Shown here: positions 34,212 through 43,061 of the stretch, piece by piece
Layout: each line of letters opens with the position of its first letter
Position numbering within the stretch: position 1 is the stretch's first letter
NCBI RefSeq assembly: GCF_036784765.1
Contig: NZ_CP136651.1
Span: 3,050,001 to 3,114,000, forward strand
Direction of reading: 5' to 3'
Source of the DNA: Novosphingobium sp. ZN18A2
GTDB lineage: Bacteria > Pseudomonadota > Alphaproteobacteria > Sphingomonadales > Sphingomonadaceae
Length of the DNA stretch: 64,000 bases
The notes under the pieces: model-generated
Databases searched by the model: none
The model's input: only the letters and a program-made list of their open reading frames with translations
Told to the model about the DNA's origin: nothing
Made by a program: the position numbers and the translations under genes

Positions 34212-35735
34212 CTATTCCGTCTCCAGCATGCGCCAGGCGAGGTCGGCAAACTCGCAAAGCAGGGGGCGGGTATCGCGCGGATCGACGATGTCCTCCACCG
34301 AAAAGCGTTCGGCGCTGCGAAACGGAGACCGCACGCGGTTCAGCCGGTCGCGGATCGCGGAAAGGTGGGCGTCATAGTCTTCCGCCGTTTCCAGTTCGGA
34401 CTTGTAGGCGACTTCTATCCCGCCTTCGATTGGCAGGCTGCCCCAGTCGCCCGACGGCCAGGCGAAACGGTACTGGAATTCCTCGGCATTGCTCATCGCG
34501 CTGCCTGCGATGCCATAGGCGCGGCGAACGATCACGCTGGCGAGCGGGACGGTGGCCTTGTAGATCGCGTTCATCGCCTGCACGCCGTAGCGGATTGTGC
34601 CGGAACTTTCCGCCGCGTGCCCGATCATGAAACCGGGATTGTCGACGAGATGGACGATCGGCAGGCGGAACTGGTCCGCCAGCTTCACGAAGCGTTCCAC
34701 CTTTTCGCTGGTACGCGCTTCCCACGATCCGCCCAGAAAAGAGGGATCGCTGGCCAGCACCGCAACCGGCCAGCCATCCAGCCGCGCGAAGGCGGTGATC
34801 GCCGCCCTTCCCCAAAGCCGCCCCATCTCGAACACGCTTCCGCTATCGAACACCGCTTCGGCCACGCGGCGCATCGAATAGACCTGCTTGGCATCGCGCG
34901 GCACGGCGCCGATCAGCCAGTCCTCGCGCCGGTCGGTGGGATCGGCGCAGCCGGTGCGCGCGGCCTTCTCTCCGGTGTGGCCGGGCAGGTATGACAGGAA
35001 GCGCCGCGCCCGTGCGAAGGCTTCGTGTTCGCTTGCCACCTCCTCGTCCACCACGCCGTTGCGCGTGTGGATGCCGCTGCCGCCCAGCGATTCCTTGTCG
35101 CTCGGCTCGCCGATCGCCTCCACCACCGCAGGCCCAGCGGCGAAAAGCTGGGACAGGCCCTTGACCATGATCGAATAGTGGCTGGCCACCACGCGCGCCG
35201 CGCCAAGCCCGGCCGTCGGCCCCAGTGCCAGCGCGACGACAGGCACGGTTTCAAGGTTCTTCACCACGTGGCTCCACCCCGGAACGGCGGGCACATAGGT
35301 CGCGCCGATATCCTCCAGGGTCTTCACCGATCCGCCGCCGCCGGTGCCGTCTATCATGCGGATCATCGGGATTTTCATCGTATGCGCCATCTGTTCGCAC
35401 ATCACGAACTTGCGATGGATCGCCGCGTCGGCCGCGCCGCCGCGCACCGTGAAATCGTCCGCCGATGCCACGACAGGGCGGCCTTCGATGTTCGCGCGCC
35501 CGAAGATCAGATTGGATGGCGCAAGGTTTTCCAGCCCTCCTTCGGCATCGTAAAAGCCCTTGCCCGCGATCTTGCCGATTTCGCGGAACGATCCGGCATC
35601 GACCAGACCGGCGATCCGCGCGCGCGCGTCCAGCTTGCCGCGCGAATGCTGCCGCGCGACCTTTTCCGCACCGCCCATCTGCTCGGCCATCGCTTCGCGG
35701 GCACGCAGTTCCTCGATTTCGGCTTCCCAGCTCAA
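34212..35735 (-). CDS. Acyl-CoA carboxylase, beta (carboxyltransferase) subunit
   Basis: A 507-residue crotonase-fold carboxyltransferase with both halves. The N-half has KLDARARIAGLVDAGSFREI and VVASADDFTVRGGA; the C-half has VLASDPSFLGGSWEARTSEK and VDNPGFMIG, with an oxyanion Gly-Gly pair (GTGGGGSV). It transfers CO2 from biotin to an acyl-CoA. No biotin-carboxylase alpha subunit lies nearby. The TTG at 35735 (preceded by GGAGAGG) gives the usual SWEAEIEELR start; a longer frame to 35933 runs into the next gene. The substrate may be propionyl-CoA or another acyl-CoA and cannot be fixed. Confidence 0.85.
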   Translation of the reverse strand: MSWEAEIEELRAREAMAEQMGGAEKVARQHSRGKLDARARIAGLVDAGSFREIGKIAGKGFYDAEGGLENLAPSNLIFGRANIEGRPVVASADDFTVRGGAADAAIHRKFVMCEQMAHTMKIPMIRMIDGTGGGGSVKTLEDIGATYVPAVPGWSHVVKNLETVPVVALALGPTAGLGAARVVASHYSIMVKGLSQLFAAGPAVVEAIGEPSDKESLGGSGIHTRNGVVDEEVASEHEAFARARRFLSYLPGHTGEKAARTGCADPTDRREDWLIGAVPRDAKQVYSMRRVAEAVFDSGSVFEMGRLWGRAAITAFARLDGWPVAVLASDPSFLGGSWEARTSEKVERFVKLADQFRLPIVHLVDNPGFMIGHAAESSGTIRYGVQAMNAIYKATVPLASVIVRRAYGIAGSAMSNAEEFQYRFAWPSGDWGSLPIEGGIEVAYKSELETAEDYDAHLSAIRDRLNRVRSPFRSAERFSVEDIVDPRDTRPLLCEFADLAWRMLETE

Positions 35736-35797
35736 GCGCCTCTCCCGCTCCTTATCAGGCGGTAGGTATTGGCACGCCGCGCCGGTCAGGAAAAGGG

Positions 35798-37783
35798 TCA
35801 GGCCGCCTGGCGCCCGGCAAGCGCTTCTTCCACCGGCAACGGCCGGCCAAAGCGATAACCCTGCATCAGCCGGATGCCCAGCGCGCGGGCCACCTCTGTC
35901 TGGGCTTCGGTTTCCACGCCTTCTATCACGCAATCGATGTCCAGCTGCCAGGCCAGCGTCAGGATCGTGCCGGCCAGCGCGCGCGCTCCGGCATCGGTTG
36001 CCAGCGCCCTGGTCAGCCCGCGATCGATCTTGAGCACGTCCAAGGGCAGGCGGTGGATATTGCCAAGGCTGGCAAGCCCCGCGCCGAAATCGTCGAATGA
36101 AATGCGAAAGCCGCGATCGCGGAACGCCTGGAGGTTATGCATGGCGCGCTTGGGATCGAGGATCAGCGCGCGTTCCGTCACATCGAACGTGATCGTCTCT
36201 GGCGGGGCGCCCGCCTCGCGCACGACCTGTTCGATCGATTCGACCGAACCGTCGCGCAACACATCGCGCGGCGCCAGGTTGACGCCGAGCGTCAGGCCCT
36301 GTTCCCACACGCGACATTCGCCCAGCGCCCGCGCCAGGATCGCGCGGGTCAGTTCACCCGTCCGTCCGGTCGCGTCGGCAAGCGGGATGAAAGTGCTTGG
36401 TTGCAGCCACGTCTCGCCGCCATCGGGTGTCCAGCGGGCCAGCGCCTCGTAAGCCACGACCTTTTCCGATTCGATGTCCCACACCGGCTGGTAGAGCAGC
36501 CGGATCGTGTCGTTCAGCGAAGCGGCGTTGAACGTTCGCGTGATCGCCACGCGCTGACGCAGGGCGACCTCGTCTTCCGGGGCGAACATGCACACGGCGC
36601 CATCCCCGTCTTCCTTTGCCTTGTAGAGCGCCGAATCGACGCGCTCGAGGCATTCGTTCACGCTCCGGCCCTCTGTCCGCTTCATGCCGATGCACGCGGA
36701 CAGGCGCAAAACCGTTCCCCGGTCGGCAACCGGTTCGGCGATCTTGCGCGACAGATCCTTCATCGCCGCCAACGCTCGTTCGGAATCGTATGCGCCGTCC
36801 AGCAAGAGCGCGAACTCGTCCCCGCCAAGCCGGCCATAGGCGGTAACGCCGTCCTGCGCGCCGATCCTGATGGCCACCGTTTTCAGCAGGGCATCGCCTG
36901 CCGCGTGCCCATAGGTATCGTTGACGTGCTTGAATCCGTCGAGATCGACCAGCGCCAACCACGCGCTGGCGCCTGTCGCATCGTTCATCGCGCGCTCAAG
37001 CAAGGAAAGGAACGCACGGCGGTTGAGCACGCCCGTAAGCGCATCGTATGTCGCGTTTGCAAGGTTGTCCGCCGCAAGCCTTGCGGCATGGCGTTCACGC
37101 CGCACGATCTCCTCGCGCGAGAGCTCAAGCCGCACGAAATCGCGGTGATGGGCATTGGCGACGACCAGCAACAGGCAGGTCAGCGTTGCCTGCACCACCG
37201 ATATGAAAACGGCGTTGGGGTGTCCGTTCATCACGAAGAACAGCGTGGAAGGAACGGCAAGCGAAAGGCCGAAGAACAGCGCGGTCAGCGGGGCTTCGGC
37301 AAGGCACAGTATGCCGCAGAAACCGATCACGGAAATCACGTAGTGGACAAGGCTCTGCTGCGCGGCGTCGCCATGGGGATAGATCGCAACCGCCCAGCCG
37401 ACCAGGATCGCCGCACTGAAACCGCTGACCCAGTTCATGGTGCGAAGATCGCGGCGCAAGTCTGCGATGCTGCGCCGCCGGACCCGCGCGGGGAGCCAGT
37501 AGGCCAGCCGCCACAAGGCCAGGACAGACATCATCGCCGGCACCACTTCGGTAAGGACCGCGGGCGCCGTGCCGTGGAAGCGCATTGCAAGCAGGGTCAC
37601 GGCAAGGATGACAAGACCGTAAAGCGGCGGCACGCGTTGCGACAGGTTGGCGGAATAGGCCCGGATCAGGTGATCTTCATCGCGCTGGCGATAACTCGCG
37701 CGAAACCGCCCCAGAATCGAGGGTCGCTGCGCCCGATCGCGCGCGTGTTCATGGCTGAACGTCCGGTCTGTACCAGTCCCCAT
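35798..37783 (-). CDS. Membrane-bound GGDEF-EAL protein (cyclic-di-GMP turnover)
   Basis: A 661-residue protein. About five or six N-terminal membrane helices (about 50-215), a short coiled-coil, a GGDEF domain (about 240-395) with intact GRLGGDEF, then an EAL domain (about 410-655). The EAL catalytic residues appear present: EALARW, the Asn of NLAPRDV, DVTE, ISFDDFGAG, LKIDRG, EGVET and MQGY. The inhibitory RxxD site, expected five residues before GGDEF, is missing (DGVT instead). It could both make and break cyclic-di-GMP. A PilZ gene lies 195 bases upstream on the same strand. Confidence 0.92.
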   Translation of the reverse strand: MGTGTDRTFSHEHARDRAQRPSILGRFRASYRQRDEDHLIRAYSANLSQRVPPLYGLVILAVTLLAMRFHGTAPAVLTEVVPAMMSVLALWRLAYWLPARVRRRSIADLRRDLRTMNWVSGFSAAILVGWAVAIYPHGDAAQQSLVHYVISVIGFCGILCLAEAPLTALFFGLSLAVPSTLFFVMNGHPNAVFISVVQATLTCLLLVVANAHHRDFVRLELSREEIVRRERHAARLAADNLANATYDALTGVLNRRAFLSLLERAMNDATGASAWLALVDLDGFKHVNDTYGHAAGDALLKTVAIRIGAQDGVTAYGRLGGDEFALLLDGAYDSERALAAMKDLSRKIAEPVADRGTVLRLSACIGMKRTEGRSVNECLERVDSALYKAKEDGDGAVCMFAPEDEVALRQRVAITRTFNAASLNDTIRLLYQPVWDIESEKVVAYEALARWTPDGGETWLQPSTFIPLADATGRTGELTRAILARALGECRVWEQGLTLGVNLAPRDVLRDGSVESIEQVVREAGAPPETITFDVTERALILDPKRAMHNLQAFRDRGFRISFDDFGAGLASLGNIHRLPLDVLKIDRGLTRALATDAGARALAGTILTLAWQLDIDCVIEGVETEAQTEVARALGIRLMQGYRFGRPLPVEEALAGRQAA

Positions 37784-37978
37784 GAAACCGGCCTAAGCGG
37801 CCAGCGTTAACGAAGCGTTTGGACCGATGCGGATTTACCGGAATTTGTTGCAAGTGTGACGATCTTGGAGCGGAATCGCGGACCGGCGATCCGTGGTGGT
37901 CGAAAAGCGCGCTGTTGGTCCGCTTCTGAAATTTGCAGCCCTGTTGGCCAGGTGGCGACAATTGTCAGAATTAATCCA

Positions 37979-38335
37979 TTACCCGCCTGCGGCCGCCACT
38001 TTTTCCGGGCCTTCGCGCAGGACGTCCAGCAGGTTTGCCATTTCCGCCTGATGCAGCGGGGGGGAAAGGCGCAGGCCAACGCAATTGCCCTGCGACCAGC
38101 GCACCGCGCCGGTGATCATCCCATAGCCTTCGACATTGAAGTGAAGTTCTTCGCCTTCGCGAAAATGGTCCTGCTGTATCTGGCTGATCCGGCAGCCTTC
38201 AAGCGAAAGCTCTATCAGCAATCCGTCACCCGCGATCGCGCGGCCCTTGCGCAGGGGCACCCTGCGGCAGACGGCAAAACGCTTGTGGGCACGGATGACC
38301 AGTAAGGACACAGGCCTTCTCTCACCAAGGACCAA
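37979..38335 (-). CDS. PilZ domain protein (cyclic-di-GMP receptor candidate)
   Basis: A protein of about 110-118 residues. AHKRFAVCRRVPL matches the RxxxR part and ELSLEGCRIS matches the (D/N)xSxxG part of PilZ, although Asp/Asn is replaced (LSLEG), so binding is plausible but not certain. The start may be TTG 38335 or GTG 38311, which follows AGAAGG; both leave the PilZ core intact. It lies next to a GGDEF-EAL gene in the same orientation. Confidence 0.75.
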   Translation of the reverse strand: MVLGERRPVSLLVIRAHKRFAVCRRVPLRKGRAIAGDGLLIELSLEGCRISQIQQDHFREGEELHFNVEGYGMITGAVRWSQGNCVGLRLSPPLHQAEMANLLDVLREGPEKVAAAGG

Positions 38336-38506
38336 GACCTGCGACGTTAGCTATAGAGGGTTAACAATTGCCTTCGCGCGGGAAAACGCGCGCTGCCGGT
38401 GCAAGAACGGGGCCGCTTCGCCAGCCGTCGCGGCGCCCGATGCAAATGGGGCCGACGCCGCAATGGCGCCAGCCCCATGTTGCAATGACCATACGGCCCG
38501 GCGCGG

Positions 38507-40090
38507 TCAGAACCGCAGCGGCATCACCGTCTTCACGCCGGGAAGCTGCTTGGCCTGTTCCACCATTTCGGACGAAAGCTGGCTGTCGAGCGAAAGCAGC
38601 AGCACCGCTTCGCCGCCTGCTTCGCGGCGGCCAAGGTGGAAGGTGCCGATGTTGATCCCGTTCTGGCCCAGCAGCGAACCGATGGAACCGATGAAGCCGG
38701 GCGCATCCTCGTTCACGATATAGAGCATATCGCCCTTGAGGTCCGCCTCCACCGCGATGCCGAAGATTTCGGTCAGGCGCGGCTGGTCGGCGCCGAACAG
38801 CGTGCCCGCGACAGAGCGGTCGCCCGCTTCGGTGCCCACCGTCACGCGCAGCAACGTGTGGTACACGCCTTCGCGCTCGTGCCGGACGGAGCGCACGTCA
38901 AGTCCGCGCTCCTTGGCGAGGTAGGGCGCGTTGACCATGTTCACGCTGTCCGAATACTGCTTCATGAAGCCAGACAGCACGGCAGCCTCGATCGGCTTGC
39001 CGTTCAATGCGGCGGCCGCGCCTTCGCGCTCTATGCTGATCTTGGTCAGGCTCCCGTGGGCGAGTTGCCCGACAAGGCTGCCCAGACGTTCGGCCAGCGC
39101 CATGTAGGGCTTCAGCTTCGGCGCTTCCTCCGCCGAAAGCGACGGCATGTTGAGCGCGTTGGTCACGCCGCCGTTGACGAGGTAATCGGCCATCTGTTCG
39201 GCCACCTGCAGCGCGACGTTGACCTGCGCTTCATTGGTCGACGCGCCAAGGTGCGGCGTGCAGATGAAGTTCGGCGCGCCGAACAACGGGTTTTCCTTGG
39301 CCGGCTCAACCGCGAAAACGTCAAGCGCGGCACCCGCCACGTGGCCGGACACCAGCAGGCCTTTCAGCGCCGCTTCGTCGATCAGCCCGCCGCGCGCGCA
39401 GTTGACGATGCGCACGCCCTTCCTGGTCTTGGCCAAATTCTCGGCCGAAAGGATGTTGCGCGTCTGGTCGGTCAGCGGGGTGTGCAGCGTGATGAAGTCC
39501 GCCTTTTCAAGCAGGGTATCGAGGTCGGCCTTTTCCACGCCCATTTCCACCGCGCGTTCGGGGGTAAGGAACGGATCGTAGGCGACAACCTTCATGCGCA
39601 GGCCCAGCGCGCGGCTGGCGACGATCGAACCGATATTGCCCGCGCCGATCAGGCCCAGCGTCTTGCCGGTAACTTCCACGCCCATGAAGGCGTTCTTCGG
39701 CCATTCGCCTTTCTGCGTGCGTTCGTTCGCTTCGGGAAGCTGGCGGGCAAGCGCGAACATCAGCGCGATGGCATGTTCGGCGGTGGTGATCGAGTTTCCG
39801 AACGGGGTGTTCATCACCACCACGCCCTTGGCGCTGGCGGCAGGGATGTCCACGTTGTCAACGCCGATGCCCGCGCGGCCGATAACCTTCAGGTTGGTCG
39901 CCGCGTCAAGGATGGCGGGCGTGACCTTGGTGGAACTGCGGATGGCAAGGCCATCGTACTGGCCGATGATCTCGATCAGTTCTTCGGGCGTCTTGCCGGT
40001 GATCACGTCGACCTCGCAACCGCGCATCTCGAAGATGCGCGCGGCGTTGGGGTCCATCTTGTCGGAAATGAGTACCTTGGGCTTGGTCAT
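38507..40090 (-). CDS. serA: D-3-phosphoglycerate dehydrogenase
   Basis: A 527-residue cytoplasmic enzyme that oxidises 3-phosphoglycerate, the first step of serine synthesis. It is the long form: NAD-binding core GLIGAGNIGSIVASRALGL, catalytic Arg (NCARGG), Glu and His (PHLGAS), an intervening ASB domain, and a C-terminal ACT domain (NEDAPGFIGSIGSLLGQNG) that senses serine in other species. ATG 40090 follows AAGGAATTT. It stands 103 bases after serC on the same strand, so a serC-serA transcript is likely. The gap contains no clear terminator. Confidence 0.97.
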   Translation of the reverse strand: MTKPKVLISDKMDPNAARIFEMRGCEVDVITGKTPEELIEIIGQYDGLAIRSSTKVTPAILDAATNLKVIGRAGIGVDNVDIPAASAKGVVVMNTPFGNSITTAEHAIALMFALARQLPEANERTQKGEWPKNAFMGVEVTGKTLGLIGAGNIGSIVASRALGLRMKVVAYDPFLTPERAVEMGVEKADLDTLLEKADFITLHTPLTDQTRNILSAENLAKTRKGVRIVNCARGGLIDEAALKGLLVSGHVAGAALDVFAVEPAKENPLFGAPNFICTPHLGASTNEAQVNVALQVAEQMADYLVNGGVTNALNMPSLSAEEAPKLKPYMALAERLGSLVGQLAHGSLTKISIEREGAAAALNGKPIEAAVLSGFMKQYSDSVNMVNAPYLAKERGLDVRSVRHEREGVYHTLLRVTVGTEAGDRSVAGTLFGADQPRLTEIFGIAVEADLKGDMLYIVNEDAPGFIGSIGSLLGQNGINIGTFHLGRREAGGEAVLLLSLDSQLSSEMVEQAKQLPGVKTVMPLRF

Positions 40091-40193
40091 GGTAAATTCC
40101 TTGTGCGGTCCTCCGGCAGCGCCGGGACGCAAGTATTGTATCGGGAAGCGGCGCCCCCGGCGCGGTGCCGGGGGTCACGCGAAGAGCGGGCCG

Positions 40194-41321
40194 TCAGGCC
40201 TTGAGCGAAGCCCAGGCCCAGTCGAGCCAGGGGCCGAGGGCCTCTACATCGGCCGCATCCACGGTCGCGCCGCACCAGATGCGCAGGCCCGGCGGGGCAT
40301 CGCGGTATCCGGCCACGTCATAGGCCGCACCCTCTGCTTCGAGCAGGGCCGCGAACTTCTTGATGAAGTCCGTATCCGCACCTTCGACCGAGAGGCAGAC
40401 AGACGTCTTCGAACGGATGCCCTTGTCTTCGGCCAGGTGGCTCAGCCAGCTGCGCTCCGCCACGATCTTTTCAAGCGCTTCGGCATTGGCGTTGCAACGC
40501 GCCTTCATGCCTTCCAGCCCGCCGATCTCCTTCGCCCATTCGAGCGAGAGGATCGCGTCTTCCACGGCCAGCATCGAGGGCGTGTTGATCGTTTCGCCCT
40601 TGAACACGCCTTCGGTCAGCTTGCCGCCCTTGGTCAGGCGGAAAACCTTGGGAAGCGGCCATGCAGGGGTATAGCTTTCCAGCCGCTCCACCGCGCGCGG
40701 GCCAAGGATCAGCACGCCGTGCGCGCCCTCGCCGCCCAGCACCTTCTGCCACGAGAAAGTGGCGACATCGATCTTGTCCCACGGGATGTCGTAAGCGAAC
40801 ACGGCGCTGGTCGCGTCCGCGAACGAAAGCCCTTCGCGATCGTCGGGAATCCATTCGCCGTCGGGAACGCGCACGCCGCTGGTGGTGCCGTTCCAGGTGA
40901 ACAGCACGTCGTCCGACCAGTCGACCTTGTCGAGATCGGGAAGCTGGCCGTAATCGGCGCGCATCACCGTGGGTTCGAGCTTGAGCTGCTTGACCGCATC
41001 GGTGACCCAACCTTCACCGAAGCTTTCCCAGGCAAGCGTCGTCACGCCGCGCGCGCCGAGCATGGTCCACATCGCCATTTCGAAGGCGCCGGTATCCGAA
41101 CCGGGCACGATGCCGATGCGATGCGTATCGGGCAGGCCCAGCACTTCGCGCATCAGGTCGATGCAATAGGCAAGGCGCGCCTTGCCGATCCTGGCGCGGT
41201 GCGAACGGCCGAGCGAATCGGTGTTGAGTTTTTCAGGGGTCCAGACAGGCGGCTTCGCGCAGGGTCCGGAAGAGAAATACGGACGCGCGGGTTTGCGCGC
41301 CGGACGGGTATGTTCAGTCAT
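40194..41321 (-). CDS. serC: Phosphoserine aminotransferase
   Basis: A 375-residue fold-type I PLP enzyme for the second step of serine synthesis. The Lys of [14 protein letters not shown] binds [15 protein letters not shown] and [16 protein letters not shown] are typical of the alphaproteobacterial/archaeal-like branch. ATG 41321 follows AAGGAGAG six bases upstream. The ribosome site lies in a short hairpin (41327-41342), and the 80-base leader may be a serC-motif RNA. First gene of serC-serA. Confidence 0.96.
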   Translation of the reverse strand: MTEHTRPARKPARPYFSSGPCAKPPVWTPEKLNTDSLGRSHRARIGKARLAYCIDLMREVLGLPDTHRIGIVPGSDTGAFEMAMWTMLGARGVTTLAWESFGEGWVTDAVKQLKLEPTVMRADYGQLPDLDKVDWSDDVLFTWNGTTSGVRVPDGEWIPDDREGLSFADATSAVFAYDIPWDKIDVATFSWQKVLGGEGAHGVLILGPRAVERLESYTPAWPLPKVFRLTKGGKLTEGVFKGETINTPSMLAVEDAILSLEWAKEIGGLEGMKARCNANAEALEKIVAERSWLSHLAEDKGIRSKTSVCLSVEGADTDFIKKFAALLEAEGAAYDVAGYRDAPPGLRIWCGATVDAADVEALGPWLDWAWASLKA

Positions 41322-41400
41322 GTAGACTCTCCTTGCAGAGAGCACGCGCGGCGTTGGGACCGCGTGGCCCGCCGGCGGCCTTAAAGACGCGCGCCGGCAA
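41322..41400 (-). promoter_or_regulatory. serC: Candidate serC-motif leader RNA before serC
   Basis: A structured leader ends at the serC ATG. On the minus strand it holds a GCCGGC-bounded hairpin (41393-41398 with 41371-41376) enclosing GCGCGTCTTTAAGG, GC-rich repeats, and finally CTCTC-TGCAAG-GAGAG (41342-41327), whose 3' arm includes the ribosome site. A conserved serC RNA motif directly before serC is known in Alphaproteobacteria; the position fits, but the consensus could not be compared. Confidence 0.5.
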
Positions 41401-41419
41401 GTCAAGCGGATTGCGTGAC

Positions 41420-41435
41420 GTAACCGGATATTAAC
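41420..41435 (+). promoter_or_regulatory. Candidate CtrA-binding site before the extensin-like gene
   Basis: GTAA-ccggata-TTAAC has one mismatch to TTAA-N7-TTAAC and lies 25 bases before the ATG at 41460. It is also in the divergent serC promoter region. Inferred from the motif only. Confidence 0.4.
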
Positions 41436-41459
41436 CATATATTCCGCAAACTGACGCCC

Positions 41460-42125
41460 ATGCGACGCACTCTTGCCATCCTGCCCGCGATGGCCCTGTT
41501 GAGCGGCTGCATCGATGTCCCGCAGCCGCAACAGCGCCAGGCCGTGCACCAGTCGACCGCGCGGTTCACACCCGCGCCGCAAGAACGGCAATGCCTTTCG
41601 CGTCTGGGAATGACCCACGCGGATTTCACGCCCTTGCCGGACCGGTATTACGGTGCGGGATGTTCAACGCTGAACACGGTGCAGATCGCATCCTTGCGCA
41701 GCGACGAAGGTTTGCTTGCGCTCACCCGGCTGGGGCCGGTCTCCTGTCCTCTGGCCAATACTTTCGCCGGGTGGGCGCGCTATGGCGTGGACCGGGCGGC
41801 GCAGCAGATTCTGGGCAGTCCGCTGGTGCGGATCGAGACGTTCGGCAGCTACAACTGCCGCAACGTCGCCGGAAGCGGCCGCCGCTCTGCCCACGCCACC
41901 GCCAATGCGATCGACGTTTCCGGATTTGTGCTGGCCGACGGACGCCGCATCACCGTGAAGGACGACTGGTCGGGCGGCACAGCGGCCGAACGCAGGTTCC
42001 TGCGCGTGATCCACGAAAGCGCCTGCAAGCGATTCGGCACCGTGCTGAGCCCCGATTACAACGCCGCCCATGCCGACCATTTCCACGTAGAGGTGGACGA
42101 AGGCGGCGCGTCCTTCTGCCGTTGA
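41460..42125 (+). CDS. Extensin-like family lipoprotein
   Basis: A 221-residue lipoprotein with lipobox LLSGC (Cys17). The body is the bacterial extensin-like domain, which has the metal-site pattern of LAS/D-Ala-D-Ala peptidases: [14 protein letters not shown] and HADHFHVEV give the His, Asp and His ligands. The catalysed reaction is not proven for this family, but a cell-wall peptidase role is plausible. It ends 60 bases from the convergent regulator gene. Confidence 0.82.
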   Translation: MRRTLAILPAMALLSGCIDVPQPQQRQAVHQSTARFTPAPQERQCLSRLGMTHADFTPLPDRYYGAGCSTLNTVQIASLRSDEGLLALTRLGPVSCPLANTFAGWARYGVDRAAQQILGSPLVRIETFGSYNCRNVAGSGRRSAHATANAIDVSGFVLADGRRITVKDDWSGGTAAERRFLRVIHESACKRFGTVLSPDYNAAHADHFHVEVDEGGASFCR

Positions 42126-42185
42126 TCTATCCAGGCTATCCCTGCGGATGCGACGATAACTCCGCCGGCGCCGCGCCGCCATCCG

Positions 42186-42806
42186 TCACGCGGCGATATC
42201 GTCCATGCCCACCGCTTCGATGCGCAGGCGAACCACGTCGGCCGCGTGGTGCGCGCCCAGCTTGCCCATCATCTTCATGCGGTGGATTTCCACCGTGCGC
42301 GGGCTGATATCCAGCTCACGCGCGATGGCCTTGTTGCTGAGGCCCGCGGCCAGCCTGTCCAGCACTTCGCGTTCGCGCGCGGACAGGCGCGATATCCTCT
42401 CGCGCGCTTCGGCCGCCCTTTCTCGCTGCACGCGCATGCTGTCCGCTTCTGCCTCCACGCGTTCCAGCGAGGCGCGCAGCGGGCCGACGTCGAGCGGCAG
42501 CGACAGATAGTCCAGCGCGCCCGCCTTGATCGCGGCCACGACCCGGTCGGTCTCGATATTGGCGGCGAACATCACCAGCGGCAGCCAGCCCCCCTTGTCG
42601 GCCAGCCCTTCGATTACGGGCCGGACGGGATCGCCTTCACCGGAATCGAACGCCAGTATCACCCCGTCAGACGGGGCATGGGCGAGCAATTCCGCCCGGT
42701 CGGCATAGATCTCGGCATGGCACCCGGCGGTAAAGGCAAGGCGAGCCAGCTGCGCGCGGCGGGCGGACTGGCTATCGACGATGTGGATTTTCAGGCGATC
42801 AATCAT
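42186..42806 (-). CDS. FixJ/LuxR-type regulator with degenerate receiver
   Basis: A 206-residue protein. A receiver-like domain (about 1-118) precedes a LuxR-type helix-turn-helix (about 140-200, LSAREREVLDRLAAGLSNKA, SPRTVEIHRMKMMGKLG). The receiver has lost usual residues: only one Asp in IHIVDSQ, no Thr/Ser in VMFAAN, and Leu where the conserved Lys stands (YLSLP). It probably does not respond to phosphorylation in the standard way. ATG 42806 is preferred to an upstream start at 42920. No adjacent kinase gene. Confidence 0.82.
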   Translation of the reverse strand: MIDRLKIHIVDSQSARRAQLARLAFTAGCHAEIYADRAELLAHAPSDGVILAFDSGEGDPVRPVIEGLADKGGWLPLVMFAANIETDRVVAAIKAGALDYLSLPLDVGPLRASLERVEAEADSMRVQRERAAEARERISRLSAREREVLDRLAAGLSNKAIARELDISPRTVEIHRMKMMGKLGAHHAADVVRLRIEAVGMDDIAA

Positions 42807-43008
42807 GTCCCCGATTGATCGCCATGGCCGGCCTGCGATCCAGCCATAATCCCCCCGTTTCCGAGTGTTAGCATGGCGGTTCTGATGGAGCAGTGGCGGA
42901 TTTCCGGCGGAAAAATGCATCCGTTTCCGATCCGCACCCGCCCGATTTCGCGCGGATCGGATTCGGTTTTACGCCGCAACGCCGTTCGCCGCCATACGCA
43001 CGCCACCC

Positions 43009-43048
43009 TAGGGCGTTGGCTAGGGCGGTGGCCTTAGGGTCAGTACCT
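43009..43048. repeat. 12-bp tandem pair plus half-site like the 4.1-kb element end
   Basis: TAGGGCGTTGGC and TAGGGCGGTGGC stand side by side (43009-43032), followed by AGGGTCAGTACCT (43036-43048), which matches the tip of the inverted-repeat element at 4092 in 12 of 13 bases. No second arm is found. It lies just after the Anbu gene's 3' end. Confidence 0.4.
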
Positions 43049-43061
43049 GAGGCAGGGATCG

